From JBGAPI01 sp044221335 (lineage in GTDB: Bacteria; Pseudomonadota; Gammaproteobacteria; Xanthomonadales; Ahniellaceae), in the NCBI GenBank assembly GCA_044221335.1, contig JBGAPI010000003.1, positions 96,772 through 160,771 on the forward strand: a DNA stretch of 64,000 bases. The letters run 5' to 3'. Both the position numbers and the translations under genes were made by a program. Positions 8,366 to 16,780 of the stretch are shown here, piece after piece. The notes under the pieces are model-generated. The model had not been told where the DNA came from. It did not search any database and worked only from the letters and a program-made list of their open reading frames with translations. The first letter of the stretch is position 1; each line of letters starts with the position of its first letter.

Positions 8366-9333
8366 CCGGCCGTGGCTTGCCCGGACAGCAGCCGGTCGAA
8401 GTACGCGATGGTGTGGCCGAGGCCGACATCGAGCGCGACTTTCGGTTCCCAGTCGAGCAGCTCGCGGGCACGGCGGATGTCGGGACGGCGCTGGGTCGGA
8501 TCATCCGCCGGCAGCGGTCGGAACTCGATCGTCGACTTCGAGCCGGTCATCGCGATCACCTTCTCCGCGAGCTGGCGGATGGTGAACTCGCCCGGGTTGC
8601 CGAGGTTGATCGGACCGGTGACCTCGGGCGGGCTGTTCATCAGCCGGACGAAGCCGTCGATGAGGTCGTCCATGAAGCAGAACGAACGGGTCTGGCTGCC
8701 GTCGCCGTAGAGCGTGATCGGCTCGCCCTGCAGTGCCTGCACGATGAAGTTCGACACCACGCGACCGTCGTTCGGATGCATCCGCGGACCGTAGGTGTTG
8801 AAGATCCGCGCGACCTTGATCGGCAGCTGGTGCTGGCGGTGATAGTCGAAGAACAGCGTCTCGGCGCAGCGCTTGCCCTCGTCGTAGCAGGAGCGCAGGC
8901 CGATCGGGTTGACGTGGCCCCAGTAGTCCTCCTGCTGCGGGTGCACCTGCGGGTCGCCGTAGACCTCGCTGGTGGAGGCCTGGAAGATCCGGCAGCGCAG
9001 GCGCTTCGCCAGGCCCAGCATGTTGATCGCGCCGTGCACGCTGGTCTTGGTGGTCGCGACCGGATCGTGCTGGTAGTGGATCGGCGAGGCCGGGCAGGCC
9101 AGGTTGTAGATCTGGTCGACCTCGATGTACAGCGGGAAGGTCACGTCGTGGCGCAGGAACTCGAAGCGCGGGTGATCGAGCAGGTGCGCGATGTTGCGCT
9201 TGGTGCCGGTGAACAGGTTGTCGGCGCACACCACCTCGTGCCCTTGCGCCAGCAGAAGGTCGCACAGATGCGAGCCGAGGAAGCCGGCACCGCCGGTGAC
9301 GAGGATGCGTTTCGTGGGGTCGTAGTTGCGCAT
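8362..9333 (-). CDS. UDP-glucuronate decarboxylase (UDP-xylose synthase)
   Basis: Converts UDP-GlcA to UDP-xylose with tightly bound NAD. It has 323 residues from the chosen ATG, close to the usual bacterial UXS size. [10 protein letters not shown] is at 14-23, the UXS-specific [16 protein letters not shown] at 76-91, STSEVYGDP at 120-128 and Tyr150/Lys154 in [10 protein letters not shown]. The frame is open further upstream, but those codons are made of the neighbouring REP-like repeat (SPLQAGERE), so the ATG before [11 protein letters not shown] is preferred. It works directly on the product of ugd, the gene upstream. Together they imply a xylose-containing polymer. Confidence 0.93.
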   Translation of the reverse strand: MRNYDPTKRILVTGGAGFLGSHLCDLLLAQGHEVVCADNLFTGTKRNIAHLLDHPRFEFLRHDVTFPLYIEVDQIYNLACPASPIHYQHDPVATTKTSVHGAINMLGLAKRLRCRIFQASTSEVYGDPQVHPQQEDYWGHVNPIGLRSCYDEGKRCAETLFFDYHRQHQLPIKVARIFNTYGPRMHPNDGRVVSNFIVQALQGEPITLYGDGSQTRSFCFMDDLIDGFVRLMNSPPEVTGPINLGNPGEFTIRQLAEKVIAMTGSKSTIEFRPLPADDPTQRRPDIRRARELLDWEPKVALDVGLGHTIAYFDRLLSGQATAG

Positions 9334-9356
9334 TCGGGGATCTGTCCGTCGAGGCT

Positions 9357-9478
9357 CCCTCTCCCCCGCTTGCAGGGGAGAGGGTTGGGGTGAAGGGGCT
9401 GGGAGGTGCAGCGGCGAGGCCATCCCGCAGCGCCTACCCCCTCACCCTGACCCTCTCCCCCGCACGCGGGGGAGAGGG
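9357..9478. repeat. Pair of inverted REP-like palindromes
   Basis: Two hairpins, 9357-9384 and 9451-9478, share the stem CCCTCTCCCC/GGGGAGAGGG with different loops. Their flanks (TTGGGGTGAAGGGG and CCCCCTCACCCTGA) are complementary, so the two copies face each other. This is a common proteobacterial intergenic palindrome. It separates UXS from ugd inside the operon and could stabilise or attenuate the transcript. Confidence 0.75.
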
Positions 9479-9483
9479 AAACA

Positions 9484-10833
9484 TCACGCGAGTTCCGGCC
9501 GCGCGACCGACCGTCCGCGCCCGATGCCGTAGTAGGCCAGACCTGCCGACTCGACCGTCTTCGGGTCGTAGATGTTGCGGCCGTCGAACACCACTGCGCC
9601 CTTCAGGGCGTCCTTGATGCGCGCGAAGTCCGGGCTCCAGAAGGTCTTCCACTCGGTGACGATCGCCAGCGCGTCGGCGCCTTCCAGGGCCTGGAAGGCG
9701 TCCTCGCAGAGCTTGAGATCGGCCCGTTCGCCGTAGATGCGACCGGTCTCGTGGCTCGCCTCGGGATCGTAGGCACGCACCGTCGCGCCGGCGGCCCACA
9801 GCTGGTCGATCAGCACTCGCGACGGGGCTTCGCGCATGTCGTCGGTGTTGGGCTTGAACGCGAGTCCCCACAGCGCGATGGTCTTGCCGCGGAGCTCGCC
9901 GCCGAAGTGGCGCGAGATCAGCTCGAACATCCGGTTCTTCTGGTCGTAGTTGACCGCCTCGACCGCCTGCAGGATGCGCGCGGTGTAGCCGAACTGGCGC
10001 GCCGTGCGATCGAGCGCCTGCACGTCCTTCGGGAAGCAGGAGCCGCCGTAGCCGACGCCGGGATAGATGAAGGAGTAGCCGATGCGCGGGTCCGAGCCGA
10101 TGCCGTGGCGGACCAGCTCGACATCGGCGCCGACCCGCTCCGCGATGTTGGCGATCTCGTTCATGAAGCTGATCTTCGTGGCCAGCATCGCATTGGCGGC
10201 GTACTTGGTCAGCTCGGCCGAGCGCACGTCCATCAGCACCAGGCGCTCGTGGTTGCGGTTGAACGGCGCGTACAGCGCCTTCAGCGGCTCGATCGCGCGC
10301 GCCGAATCGGCGCCGATGACGATGCGGTCGGGACGCATGCAGTCCTTCACCGCGTCGCCCTCCTTCAGGAATTCCGGGTTCGACACCACGTCGAAATCGA
10401 CGCTGACGCCGCGTGCCGCAAGTTCCTTCGCGATCGTCGCGCGCACCTTGTCGGCCGTGCCGACCGGCACCGTCGACTTGTTCACCACGACGGTCGCCCG
10501 CGCGAGGTGGGTACCGACGGTGCGCGCCACCGCCAGCACGTGCGACAGGTCGGCGCTGCCGTCCTCGTCCGGCGGCGTGCCGACCGCGATGAAGATCACC
10601 TTGGCGGTCGCGATCGCGGCGGCGGCGTCGGTGGTGAACTTGAGGCGGCCGGCGGCGCGGTTCGCGGCGACCATGTCGTCGAGACCGGGCTCGAAGATCG
10701 GCACTTCGCCGCGATTCAGGCGATCGACCTTGTGGGCGTCGATGTCGACGCAGGTGACGTCGTTGCCGACCTCGGCGAGGCAGGTACCGGTGACCAGGCC
10801 GACATAGCCGGTCCCGAAGATGGTTACGTTCAT
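9484..10833 (-). CDS. ugd: UDP-glucose 6-dehydrogenase
   Basis: Oxidises UDP-Glc to UDP-GlcA with two NAD. It has 449 residues starting [16 protein letters not shown], whose GTGYVG is the NAD loop. [13 protein letters not shown] is at 84-96, [12 protein letters not shown] at 120-131, [15 protein letters not shown] at 151-165 and the catalytic Cys266 in YGGSCFPKD. All hallmark residues of bacterial Ugd are intact. First gene of the EPS transcript on the minus strand. A TTG start 14 codons upstream is possible, but homology begins at this ATG. The gene feeds UXS and may also supply glucuronic acid directly. Confidence 0.94.
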   Translation of the reverse strand: MNVTIFGTGYVGLVTGTCLAEVGNDVTCVDIDAHKVDRLNRGEVPIFEPGLDDMVAANRAAGRLKFTTDAAAAIATAKVIFIAVGTPPDEDGSADLSHVLAVARTVGTHLARATVVVNKSTVPVGTADKVRATIAKELAARGVSVDFDVVSNPEFLKEGDAVKDCMRPDRIVIGADSARAIEPLKALYAPFNRNHERLVLMDVRSAELTKYAANAMLATKISFMNEIANIAERVGADVELVRHGIGSDPRIGYSFIYPGVGYGGSCFPKDVQALDRTARQFGYTARILQAVEAVNYDQKNRMFELISRHFGGELRGKTIALWGLAFKPNTDDMREAPSRVLIDQLWAAGATVRAYDPEASHETGRIYGERADLKLCEDAFQALEGADALAIVTEWKTFWSPDFARIKDALKGAVVFDGRNIYDPKTVESAGLAYYGIGRGRSVARPELA

Positions 10834-10880
10834 GGCGGTATCGTCGTTCGAAGGGGAATCGTTGGCGGCCGCCAAAACGA

Positions 10881-10904
10881 ACCCCGGGCCATGCGGCCCG
10901 GGGT
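10881..10904 (-). terminator. Intrinsic terminator after the lamin-tail-like gene
   Basis: ACCCCGGGCC / GGCCCGGGGT stem (10 bp) with an ATGC loop. On the minus strand it is followed by TTCGTTTT. It sits 23 nt after the stop at 10927 and insulates the EPS operon from the gene upstream. Confidence 0.75.
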
Positions 10905-10926
10905 CATGATCGGCGAAACGCGGGAA

Positions 10927-12222
10927 TCAATGCGGACTGGCGATCTCGCCACCCTTGTTCGGGTCGATCGGCGATTCGTCGGTGCGCGGCTCGCCGTCGG
11001 GAATCAGCGGGTCCATCGGGATCGGCTGGATCGGACCTTCGGGGTAGAGCTGGGTCAGGCGCAGTACGTCGGCCGGACAGGCCAGCGTGGCTTCATCGCC
11101 CATCCGGCGAAGCACGACCGCCTCGGTACCCTGGGCGTTGAGGTCCGGCACCACCATGTCGGCCTTGGCCAGGATCTCGCGCGGCGCCGTCGACGACGCG
11201 ACCAGGAAGGTCTTGCCGGTGTCGACCAGGCCGGTCAGCGGGATGATCCGCTCCGGATCGCGCTTGTTGCCGACATAGACCTCGAGGACGTGGCGGGTGC
11301 CGCCGAAGTCCAGCGGCCGCTTCATCGGATTGTCGATCTGGACCGTCTGGTACTTGCCCGGCACGTCGATGTACTCGCGCAGCAGCACCGACTTCGGCTC
11401 GCGGCTGCAGTTCAGCGAGACCGCGGCAGTGCCCGGCTCCCAGACCTTGCCGAGGGAGAACTTGTCGTCCTTGTTCTCGTCGCGCTCGCAGTCGTCGAAC
11501 TTGCGCGCCACCCGGAGCTCCGCATTGATGTCGCGCCACTGGGTACGGTCGGACGGGTTGACCTGACCGATCACGTCGACGATGCCGGGGCCGTCGCCGC
11601 TGCGACCTTCCTGGGCCTTCCGGCGCTGCTCGTCGACCCAGGCCTTGGAGCCGGCGCCGAGGCCGTTGACGACGCCGACGAACGCGGAGCCGTTGCACTG
11701 GCAGTCGCCGGTGTAGTTGGCGAGCGCGTTGAACGCCGCGTCGGCCTGCGACGGCATCGCTGCGGTCACGGCTTCGGCGGTCGCCGCGGCGCAGGTGCAC
11801 GGCAGCGACAGCGCGATGCCGGGGCTGCGATGCGGCGCCCGGACGCGACTCTCCAGCCGCGCCTTCGCCCACATCTCTTCGGCACCGCAGACGCAGTTCT
11901 CGAGCGAGATCACCGCGGACGCGATCGCCCCGGCCTGTTTCGGCGCCTGCTTGACGCCCTCGCCGACCGAGGAATACATGGCGTTGCAGCTCTGGTAGGC
12001 CTTGACGACCTCGCGGACGCTGTCGGTCGGCTGGCCGCCGGTCGTGATCAGCACCCGGGTCGCCATCTCCGGCTTCTCATGGGCGCGCTCGGCGCTCTCG
12101 GCATTGGCCGTGACCGATGCTTTTGGATCGAACCATCCAGGGACGGTCTGCGATTGCGCGTGAACACCCGCGCCGATCAGCAACAGGAGCGGAGCGAGTG
12201 AGGCCGCTGCGGAGAATCTCAT
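10927..12222 (-). CDS. Secreted cysteine-rich protein with a lamin-tail-like domain
   Basis: No confident family. From this ATG the 431-residue product opens with a typical Sec signal peptide (MRFSAAASLAPLLLLIGAGVHAQ). The first half holds several closely spaced cysteines (ENCVCGAEE, LPCTCAAA, GDCQCNGS) that could form disulfides in the periplasm. Around residues 275-375, VLEVYVGNKRDPERIIPL and TFLVASSTAPREILAKADMV resemble a lamin-tail (LTD) beta-sandwich. The end is proline- and aspartate-rich (MDPLIPDGEPRTDESPIDPN). The frame could start 21 codons earlier, but only the chosen ATG gives a signal peptide. It stands alone between two terminators beside the EPS operon. A cell-surface role is a guess. 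Confidence 0.65.
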   Translation of the reverse strand: MRFSAAASLAPLLLLIGAGVHAQSQTVPGWFDPKASVTANAESAERAHEKPEMATRVLITTGGQPTDSVREVVKAYQSCNAMYSSVGEGVKQAPKQAGAIASAVISLENCVCGAEEMWAKARLESRVRAPHRSPGIALSLPCTCAAATAEAVTAAMPSQADAAFNALANYTGDCQCNGSAFVGVVNGLGAGSKAWVDEQRRKAQEGRSGDGPGIVDVIGQVNPSDRTQWRDINAELRVARKFDDCERDENKDDKFSLGKVWEPGTAAVSLNCSREPKSVLLREYIDVPGKYQTVQIDNPMKRPLDFGGTRHVLEVYVGNKRDPERIIPLTGLVDTGKTFLVASSTAPREILAKADMVVPDLNAQGTEAVVLRRMGDEATLACPADVLRLTQLYPEGPIQPIPMDPLIPDGEPRTDESPIDPNKGGEIASPH

Positions 12223-12485
12223 GGCGTTCCCTGTTCCAGGCATGAATCCAGGAGGAAGTCTAGCGCAGGCGCGGGTTTGGACCAATTATGGAGCCGCGCT
12301 TCCCGTCACAAACTTTCGTTTCATCCACCCGGTGGCGGACCGCGCGAGCGCGGTCCCCTGCCGGGCGCGATGAAAAGCGGTTGAAAAGCAAAGAACCCAG
12401 CTTCAGCAACAGGACGGCCGTACACACCGACTCCCGTCATGCACGCGGGAGCCGAAAAGAAGGAGCTCCATTCGCTCCTTACAGG

Positions 12486-12511
12486 AAAAAGGCCGCGCGA
12501 GCGGCCTTTTT
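12486..12511 (-). terminator. Intrinsic terminator of the FKBP gene
   Basis: AAAAAGGCCGC, a GCGA loop, then GCGGCCTTTTT. The stem is perfect and flanked by A and T tracts on both sides, so it can act in either direction. It begins immediately after the isomerase stop codon. Confidence 0.9.
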
Positions 12512-12513
12512 CG

Positions 12514-13209
12514 TTACTTCAGGATCTCGAGGAGTTCGACCTCGAAGATCAGCGTCGCGTTCGGTCCGATGTCGCCCGGTCCGTGGTCGCCGTAGGCGAG
12601 ATTGGCCGGGATGAACAGCTTGTACTTGCTGCCCACCGGCATCAGCTGCAGCGCCTCGGTCCAGCCCGGGATCACGCCATTGAGCGGGAATTTGGCCGGC
12701 TCGTTGCGGTCGTAGGAGGAATCGAACTTCTTGCCGCTGATCAGGGTGCCGACGTAGTTCACCTTGACCTGGTCGGTCGCGGCCGGCTTCGGGCCGGTGC
12801 CCTGCTTGATCACGAGGTACTGCAGGCCCGACGGGGTCGACTTCACGCCGGCCGCGGTCTTGTTCTTGGCCAGGAACGCCTCGCCTTCCTTCTTGTTCTT
12901 CTCGGCGGCGTCCTTCTGCTTCATCTCGGCTTCCGCCTGCAGGGACTTGCCGAACGCCTGGCCGACTTCAGCGGCCTCCTGGTCGGTCAGCAGCAGCTTC
13001 TCGCCGTTGACCTGCGCCTTCAGGGCCTGGATCACGATCTCGAGATCGACCTTGTCCTTGATCTGGGTGAGGTTGCGACCAAGGCTCATGCCGACCATGT
13101 AGCTCTGCTTTTCCTTGTCCGTGGTGAGCTTTTCCACGGCCATCGCCGAGGGGGCGGCCAGGGCGAAGGTGACTGCGACGGCCAGCGCCGAGCGGAACAA
13201 CGACATCAT
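12514..13209 (-). CDS. FKBP-type peptidyl-prolyl cis-trans isomerase (FkpA/Mip-like)
   Basis: Exported prolyl isomerase and chaperone of 231 residues. A signal peptide ([24 protein letters not shown]) is followed by the alpha-helical dimerisation domain ([17 protein letters not shown] to about residue 120, with the charged [19 protein letters not shown] helix). The FKBP domain then starts at [14 protein letters not shown], with the catalytic-fold signatures [38 protein letters not shown] and IPANLAYGD. An AAGGAG ribosome site lies 5 nt before the first of two tandem ATGs. It is followed by a strong terminator and is probably monocistronic. It should assist folding of periplasmic or outer-membrane proteins. 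Confidence 0.93.
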   Translation of the reverse strand: MMSLFRSALAVAVTFALAAPSAMAVEKLTTDKEKQSYMVGMSLGRNLTQIKDKVDLEIVIQALKAQVNGEKLLLTDQEAAEVGQAFGKSLQAEAEMKQKDAAEKNKKEGEAFLAKNKTAAGVKSTPSGLQYLVIKQGTGPKPAATDQVKVNYVGTLISGKKFDSSYDRNEPAKFPLNGVIPGWTEALQLMPVGSKYKLFIPANLAYGDHGPGDIGPNATLIFEVELLEILK

Positions 13210-13485
13210 GGAATCTCCTTGGGAATGATGGAACGACGCTGCGGGCGCCGAACGGGCTTGCGTGGGCCGCGCATTGTGGCGGCTGGCAAGTACCAACGCA
13301 AACGCGCCCTGGGACGTGCCAGAGCCGAGAAAGTTCCCGCGACCGGCCTCCCGGGCAGCCCCGGATGCCTTACATTGCCTCGCAGGAACGATCGGTGCGC
13401 GATGGGAACGACGGCACTGGATCCTGTTCGCGTCGCTTTCACTTCGCCGACGGCAAGGTCGGCCGTCCGCTTCGAGGAACTGCAG

Positions 13486-13989
13486 ATGTCGAATTCCAAT
13501 CAGGTGCTGGCCGAGGTCAGCGCACGCCACGGCAACCCGCTGGCCGCCGGTTCCGCGGAGGAGGCCGCGGCGATCGATCGCTTCAAGGCCTTCTTCGCGA
13601 CCTTCTCTCCGGACAAGGTCGACAAGCTGCTGGGACTGACCTACGCGGACGACGCCTACTTCAACGACACGTTGAAGGAGATCCGCGGCCTGTCGAACCT
13701 CGCCCCGTACCTGCGCCACAGCGCCGAGGCGGTCGAGGCGTGCCGGGTCGAGGTGCACGACGTCACCCGCAATGCCGGCGGCGATTTCTTCGTCCGCTGG
13801 TCGATGATGATCCGCTTCAAGCGCTTCGCCAAAGGCGTCGACACGTGGTCGATCGGCGTCAGCCACCTGCGCTTCGACGCGGCGGGCAAGGTGGTGTTCC
13901 ATCAAGACTACTGGAACGCGGCCGACGGCCTCTTCCAGTACGTGCCGCTGCTGGGCGGAATGATCCGCTGGATCAAGAAGAAGCTGTAG
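13486..13989 (+). CDS. NTF2/SnoaL-like protein
   Basis: Soluble protein of 167 residues with a nuclear-transport-factor-2 (SnoaL-like) fold signature: [40 protein letters not shown], a central charged strand ([18 protein letters not shown]) and the terminal [21 protein letters not shown]. Proteins with this HQDYWD-like end are common in gammaproteobacteria as transcriptional-regulator-linked or steroid-isomerase-like proteins, usually of unknown substrate. GAGG lies 8 nt before the ATG. It reads away from the FKBP gene. Its TAG stop is the TAG of a GTAG REP palindrome that starts the repeat array downstream. No catalytic residue can be assigned. Confidence 0.7.
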   Translation: MSNSNQVLAEVSARHGNPLAAGSAEEAAAIDRFKAFFATFSPDKVDKLLGLTYADDAYFNDTLKEIRGLSNLAPYLRHSAEAVEACRVEVHDVTRNAGGDFFVRWSMMIRFKRFAKGVDTWSIGVSHLRFDAAGKVVFHQDYWNAADGLFQYVPLLGGMIRWIKKKL

Positions 13990-14362
13990 GGCGGGCATTG
14001 CCCGCCATGGCGAGGTGTTCCGGCTTCACTGGTTCTGCCCGGCGTCGGGGTAATGGCGGCCGGTGGCCGCCCCGCCATGGCGAGGCGTTCCGGCTTCTCT
14101 GGGCTCCGGCGCGGCCGGTGGCCGCCTCACGCGCCGTAGGGCGGCATGCCCGCCATGGCGAGGCAACGGCTTCTGGTTCTCAGTTCGGCGTCGAGGTAAT
14201 GGCGGCCGGTGGCCGCCCTACGTCGCTGTAGGGCGGGCATTGCCCGCCATGGCGAGGTGTTTCGGCTTCTCTGGTTCTGCCCGGCGTCGAGGTACGGCGG
14301 CCGGTGGCCGCCCTACGGCACTGCTCGTCGTCGGGGTAGGCCGGCGGCCGGGTGGCCTACGT
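13986..14362. repeat. Alternating REP array between two convergent genes
   Basis: Two palindromes alternate. One is GTAG followed by GGCGGGCATTGCCCGCC and ATGGCGAGG. The other is GGCGGCCGGTGGCCGCC followed by CTACG, which is a GTAG-headed REP in the opposite orientation. Three or more units of each occur with conserved linkers (TTCCGGCTTC, GGTTCTGCCCGGCGTCG). The array fills the whole gap between the convergent NTF2-like and glutathione peroxidase genes, and the TAG stop codons of both genes lie in its outermost GTAG motifs. Confidence 0.85.
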
Positions 14363-14923
14363 CACCCATTTGGCTGGCGCGGCCAGAAGTTCGTCGATCT
14401 TGCCGAGCAGCTCTGCATCGTCCGGCTTGACCTTGCTCGAGAACGACGCGACGACCTTGCCGTCGCGACCGATCAGGTACTTGTGGAAATTCCAGGCGGT
14501 TCTCGCGCCGCCGGCGCGCGGCGGCGAGGGCCTTGGGAACGGTGTCGCCTCCTCGCCCTTCACATGCACCTTCTCGAACATCGGGAACTTGACCCCGTAG
14601 GTCAGCGTGCAGAACTCCTGGATCTCCTGCTCGCTCCCCGGCTCCTGCTGCTTGAAGTCATTGGACGGGAATCCCACCACGGCGAATCCCCGGCCCTTCA
14701 GCTTCTCGTGCAGCGCCTCCAGACCCTCGTACTGGGGGGTGAAGCCGCATTTCGACGCCGTGTTGACCACCAGCAAGACCTCGCCGGCGAATCGATCGCA
14801 CAGCTTGACCGGCTCCTTACCTGCCCGTGGGCGGAAGCTGTAATCCAGCGCCGGAGCACATCCGGCGTGCGCGAGGGAACCGGCCACGAGCCCAAGCGCC
14901 ACGATCAAGACCTTGAATTGCAT
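14357..14923 (-). CDS. Periplasmic glutathione peroxidase-like thiol peroxidase
   Basis: Reduces peroxides with a cysteine thiol. It has 188 residues from the chosen ATG, with a signal peptide (MQFKVLIVALGLVAGSLAHA). The active-site segment LLVVNTASKCGFTPQYEGLEAL carries Cys where animal enzymes have selenocysteine. FPSNDFKQQEPGSEQEI replaces the usual FPCNQF, so the resolving-Cys position seen in some thiol-peroxidase types is Ser. The third conserved block is ARTAWNFHKYLIGRDGKV (the W-N-F signature). An insertion (TPFPRPSPPRAGGA) lies just before it. The stop TAG is the TAG of a GTAG palindrome. A lipobox is not convincing (HAGC), so it is probably soluble in the periplasm. Confidence 0.88.
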   Translation of the reverse strand: MQFKVLIVALGLVAGSLAHAGCAPALDYSFRPRAGKEPVKLCDRFAGEVLLVVNTASKCGFTPQYEGLEALHEKLKGRGFAVVGFPSNDFKQQEPGSEQEIQEFCTLTYGVKFPMFEKVHVKGEEATPFPRPSPPRAGGARTAWNFHKYLIGRDGKVVASFSSKVKPDDAELLGKIDELLAAPAKWVT

Positions 14924-15095
14924 GGAATTCTCCAGTGAGCGAGGACCTCCGGGGAGGTCATGGGCCGCAAGGACCCTGCGAGTGCAGGCTCGAAGCGGGG
15001 AGCCGGTCGAACCCGAAACAGACCGGATAGCCGGTCTGGTCCGTTCGGGCAAGTTACCTGAGCCGTGACTGATGGCAGGGTCGGCAACGCCACGC

Positions 15096-15136
15096 TTGAC
15101 CCCTGGAGATTCGGTGTTATAGTTGCCTACAACACC
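15096..15136 (+). promoter_or_regulatory. Promoter and YtrA-type operator of the ABC transporter operon
   Basis: TTGACC (15096-15101) and TATAGT (15118-15123) with a 16-nt spacer form a good sigma70 promoter. Over the -10 lies an imperfect palindrome, GTGTTATAG TTGC CTACAACAC, framed as GGTG-N16-CACC at 15113-15136. I recall GGTG-N16-CACC as the site reported for a YtrA-type GntR regulator of Xanthomonas. The gene for such a regulator is second in this operon, so autoregulation by blocking the -10 is likely. Confidence 0.75.
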
Positions 15137-15165
15137 ACTGCTTCAGCACGCCAGAGGACACCGCC

Positions 15166-15546
15166 ATGTTGCACACCCTTCGCATCGCCTCCGCCGCCGC
15201 CTTCCTGTCGGTCGCGATCGTTGCCGCGCTGGCCCACCCGGGTGCCGCCGTTGCCCGCGTGCTGGACAGCACCGATGCCCCGACCGTCACCACCACCGTA
15301 AGCGTCGCGGGCACCGCGACGGCGCGCCACCACGCCACCGGTCGCATCATCGAGCTGCCGACCGTGACGGTGGTCGGCCACGTCCACCACGACGCCGCCG
15401 CCCGCCCCCGCGTCGACACGGTCGCGAGCACCGCCGAATCGCTGCCGCGCCAGGTCGGTGAAGCGCTGCCGCACCTGCGCTTCGACATGCCGTACTACTC
15501 GTTCGGCGTCAGCACCCGCGGTTCCACCGCCAGCGCCTCGGAGTAA
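15166..15546 (+). CDS. Small exported protein of unknown function, first gene of the transporter operon
   Basis: 126 residues: an N-terminal signal peptide (MLHTLRIASAAAFLSVAIVAALAHPGAA), then a Thr/Val-rich segment (PTVTTTVSVAGTATA), a VVGHVHH histidine patch near 70, and a terminal HLRFDMPYYSFGVSTRG. GAGGAC precedes the ATG. No family is recognised. It is first after the YtrA-type operator and 5 nt upstream of the regulator gene, so it is co-regulated with the ABC transporter. It could be a periplasmic sensor or partner of the transporter; this is inference from position only. Small exported genes of this sort are not universal in YtrA operons. Confidence 0.6.
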   Translation: MLHTLRIASAAAFLSVAIVAALAHPGAAVARVLDSTDAPTVTTTVSVAGTATARHHATGRIIELPTVTVVGHVHHDAAARPRVDTVASTAESLPRQVGEALPHLRFDMPYYSFGVSTRGSTASASE

Positions 15547-15551
15547 ACGGC

Positions 15552-15923
15552 ATGTCCGTTACCTGGAACGACAACGCGCCGATCTATCGGCAACTGCGCG
15601 ACAAGGTCATCGGGATGATCCTCGACGAGGCCCTGAAGGCGGGCGATGCCCTGCCTTCGGTGCGACAGGTGGCCGCCGACTTTCAACTCAACCCGATCAC
15701 CGTCTCCAAGGCCTATCAGGACCTGGTCGACGACGGACTGGTCGAAAAACGACGAGGACTGGGGATGTACGTGACCGACGGTGCGCGCGATCAGCTGCTG
15801 GCCAGTGAACGGGATCGCTTCATGCGCGAGGAGTGGCCGACCCTGCGCGAGCGCCTGCGCCGGCTCGGGATCGACCTCGGCGAACTCGCCCGGGAACCGA
15901 AGACCGAAGGAGAGCAGGCATGA
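15552..15923 (+). CDS. GntR-family (YtrA subfamily) transcriptional regulator
   Basis: 123 residues. The N-terminal winged helix-turn-helix (NAPIYRQLRDKVIGMILDEAL, LPSVRQVAADFQLNPITVSKAYQDL, GLVEKRRGLGMYVTDGA) is followed by only about 45 residues, as in the YtrA subfamily, which lacks a large effector domain and regulates ABC transporters. The ATG follows the exported-protein gene by 5 nt, and the stop overlaps the ATPase start (ATGA). The predicted operator covers the operon's -10 box, so the simplest reading is a repressor of its own operon, released by a cell-envelope signal. The inducer is unknown. Confidence 0.9.
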   Translation: MSVTWNDNAPIYRQLRDKVIGMILDEALKAGDALPSVRQVAADFQLNPITVSKAYQDLVDDGLVEKRRGLGMYVTDGARDQLLASERDRFMREEWPTLRERLRRLGIDLGELAREPKTEGEQA

Positions 15924-16780
15924 GCGCCGTGATCTCCGCCCGCAACCTCAGCAAGACCTACGGCCCCTCGAAGGCGCTGGACAGCGCCAGCTTCGAGATC
16001 GCCGAGGGCCGCATCGTCGGCCTGGTCGGCCCCAACGGCGCCGGCAAGACGACCGCGCTGAAGGCCATCCTCGGCCTCACCGACTTCCAGGGTGAACTCG
16101 ACGTGCTCGGCATGGACCCGCGCACCCAGCGCGACCTGCTGATGCAGAACGTCTGCTTCATCGCCGACGTCGCCGTCCTGCCGCGCTGGCTCCGGGTGTC
16201 TGAGGCGATCGACTTCGTCGAGGGCGTCCATCCGCGCTTCAACCGCGCCCGCGCCGAGGGCTACCTGGCGCACACCAAGCTGAAGCCGTCGATGCGGGTG
16301 CGCGAGATGTCGAAGGGCATGATCGTGCAGCTGCACCTGGCGCTGGTGATGGCGATCGACGTCAAGCTGCTGGTGCTGGACGAGCCGACGCTCGGCCTCG
16401 ACATCCTCTACCGCAAGGAGTTCTACAAGCACCTGCTGGAGGACTACTTCGACGCGAACAAGACGATCATCGTCACCACCCACCAGATCGAGGAAGTCGA
16501 GCACATCCTCACCGACCTGCTGTTCATCCAGAACGGCAAGATCGTGATGTCCGCCTCGATGGAGGAAGTCGCGCAGCGATTCAGCCAGGTGCTGGTGAAC
16601 TCCGATCGCCTCGAAGCCGCCAAGCAGCTGAAGCCGATCGACGAGCGCCCGGCGGTGTTCGGCAAGACCATCCTGATGTTCGACGGCGTGTCCCACGACC
16701 AGCTCGAATCCTTCGGCGAGATCCGCGCCCCCAGCGTGGCCGACCTGTTCGTCGCCACCATGAAAGGTACCTACGCATGA
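15920..16780 (+). CDS. ABC transporter ATP-binding protein
   Basis: 286-residue ATPase. Walker A GPNGAGKTT is near residue 38-46. The signature helix is MSKGMIVQLHLAL, where the canonical LSGGQ reads MSKGM, a variation usual in the YtrB/CcmA-like exporter ATPases. Walker B LLVLDEPTLGLD and the switch THQIEEVEHIL follow. The C-terminal 80 residues (MEEVAQRFSQVLV onward) are a regulatory extension. Start and stop both overlap neighbours (ATGA), giving a strict operon. With the permease it should form a two-domain exporter; substrate unknown, possibly a cell-wall-active peptide or lipid by analogy with YtrABC-type systems. Confidence 0.92.
   Translation: MSAVISARNLSKTYGPSKALDSASFEIAEGRIVGLVGPNGAGKTTALKAILGLTDFQGELDVLGMDPRTQRDLLMQNVCFIADVAVLPRWLRVSEAIDFVEGVHPRFNRARAEGYLAHTKLKPSMRVREMSKGMIVQLHLALVMAIDVKLLVLDEPTLGLDILYRKEFYKHLLEDYFDANKTIIVTTHQIEEVEHILTDLLFIQNGKIVMSASMEEVAQRFSQVLVNSDRLEAAKQLKPIDERPAVFGKTILMFDGVSHDQLESFGEIRAPSVADLFVATMKGTYA

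Noticed and set aside
9334..9423. N-terminal extension of the UDP-xylose synthase
   Set aside because: The added residues are encoded by the palindromic repeat between UXS and ugd and have no homology to the family; the ATG at 9333 gives the standard start.
12361..12480. Possible small gene between the FKBP terminator and the lamin-tail-like gene
   Set aside because: The open frames here lack ribosome sites and recognisable composition; the region more likely carries only the promoter of the gene starting at 12222.
14740..14765. Selenocysteine in the glutathione peroxidase
   Set aside because: The active-site codon in TASKCGF reads Cys, with no in-frame TGA, so a SECIS element is unnecessary.
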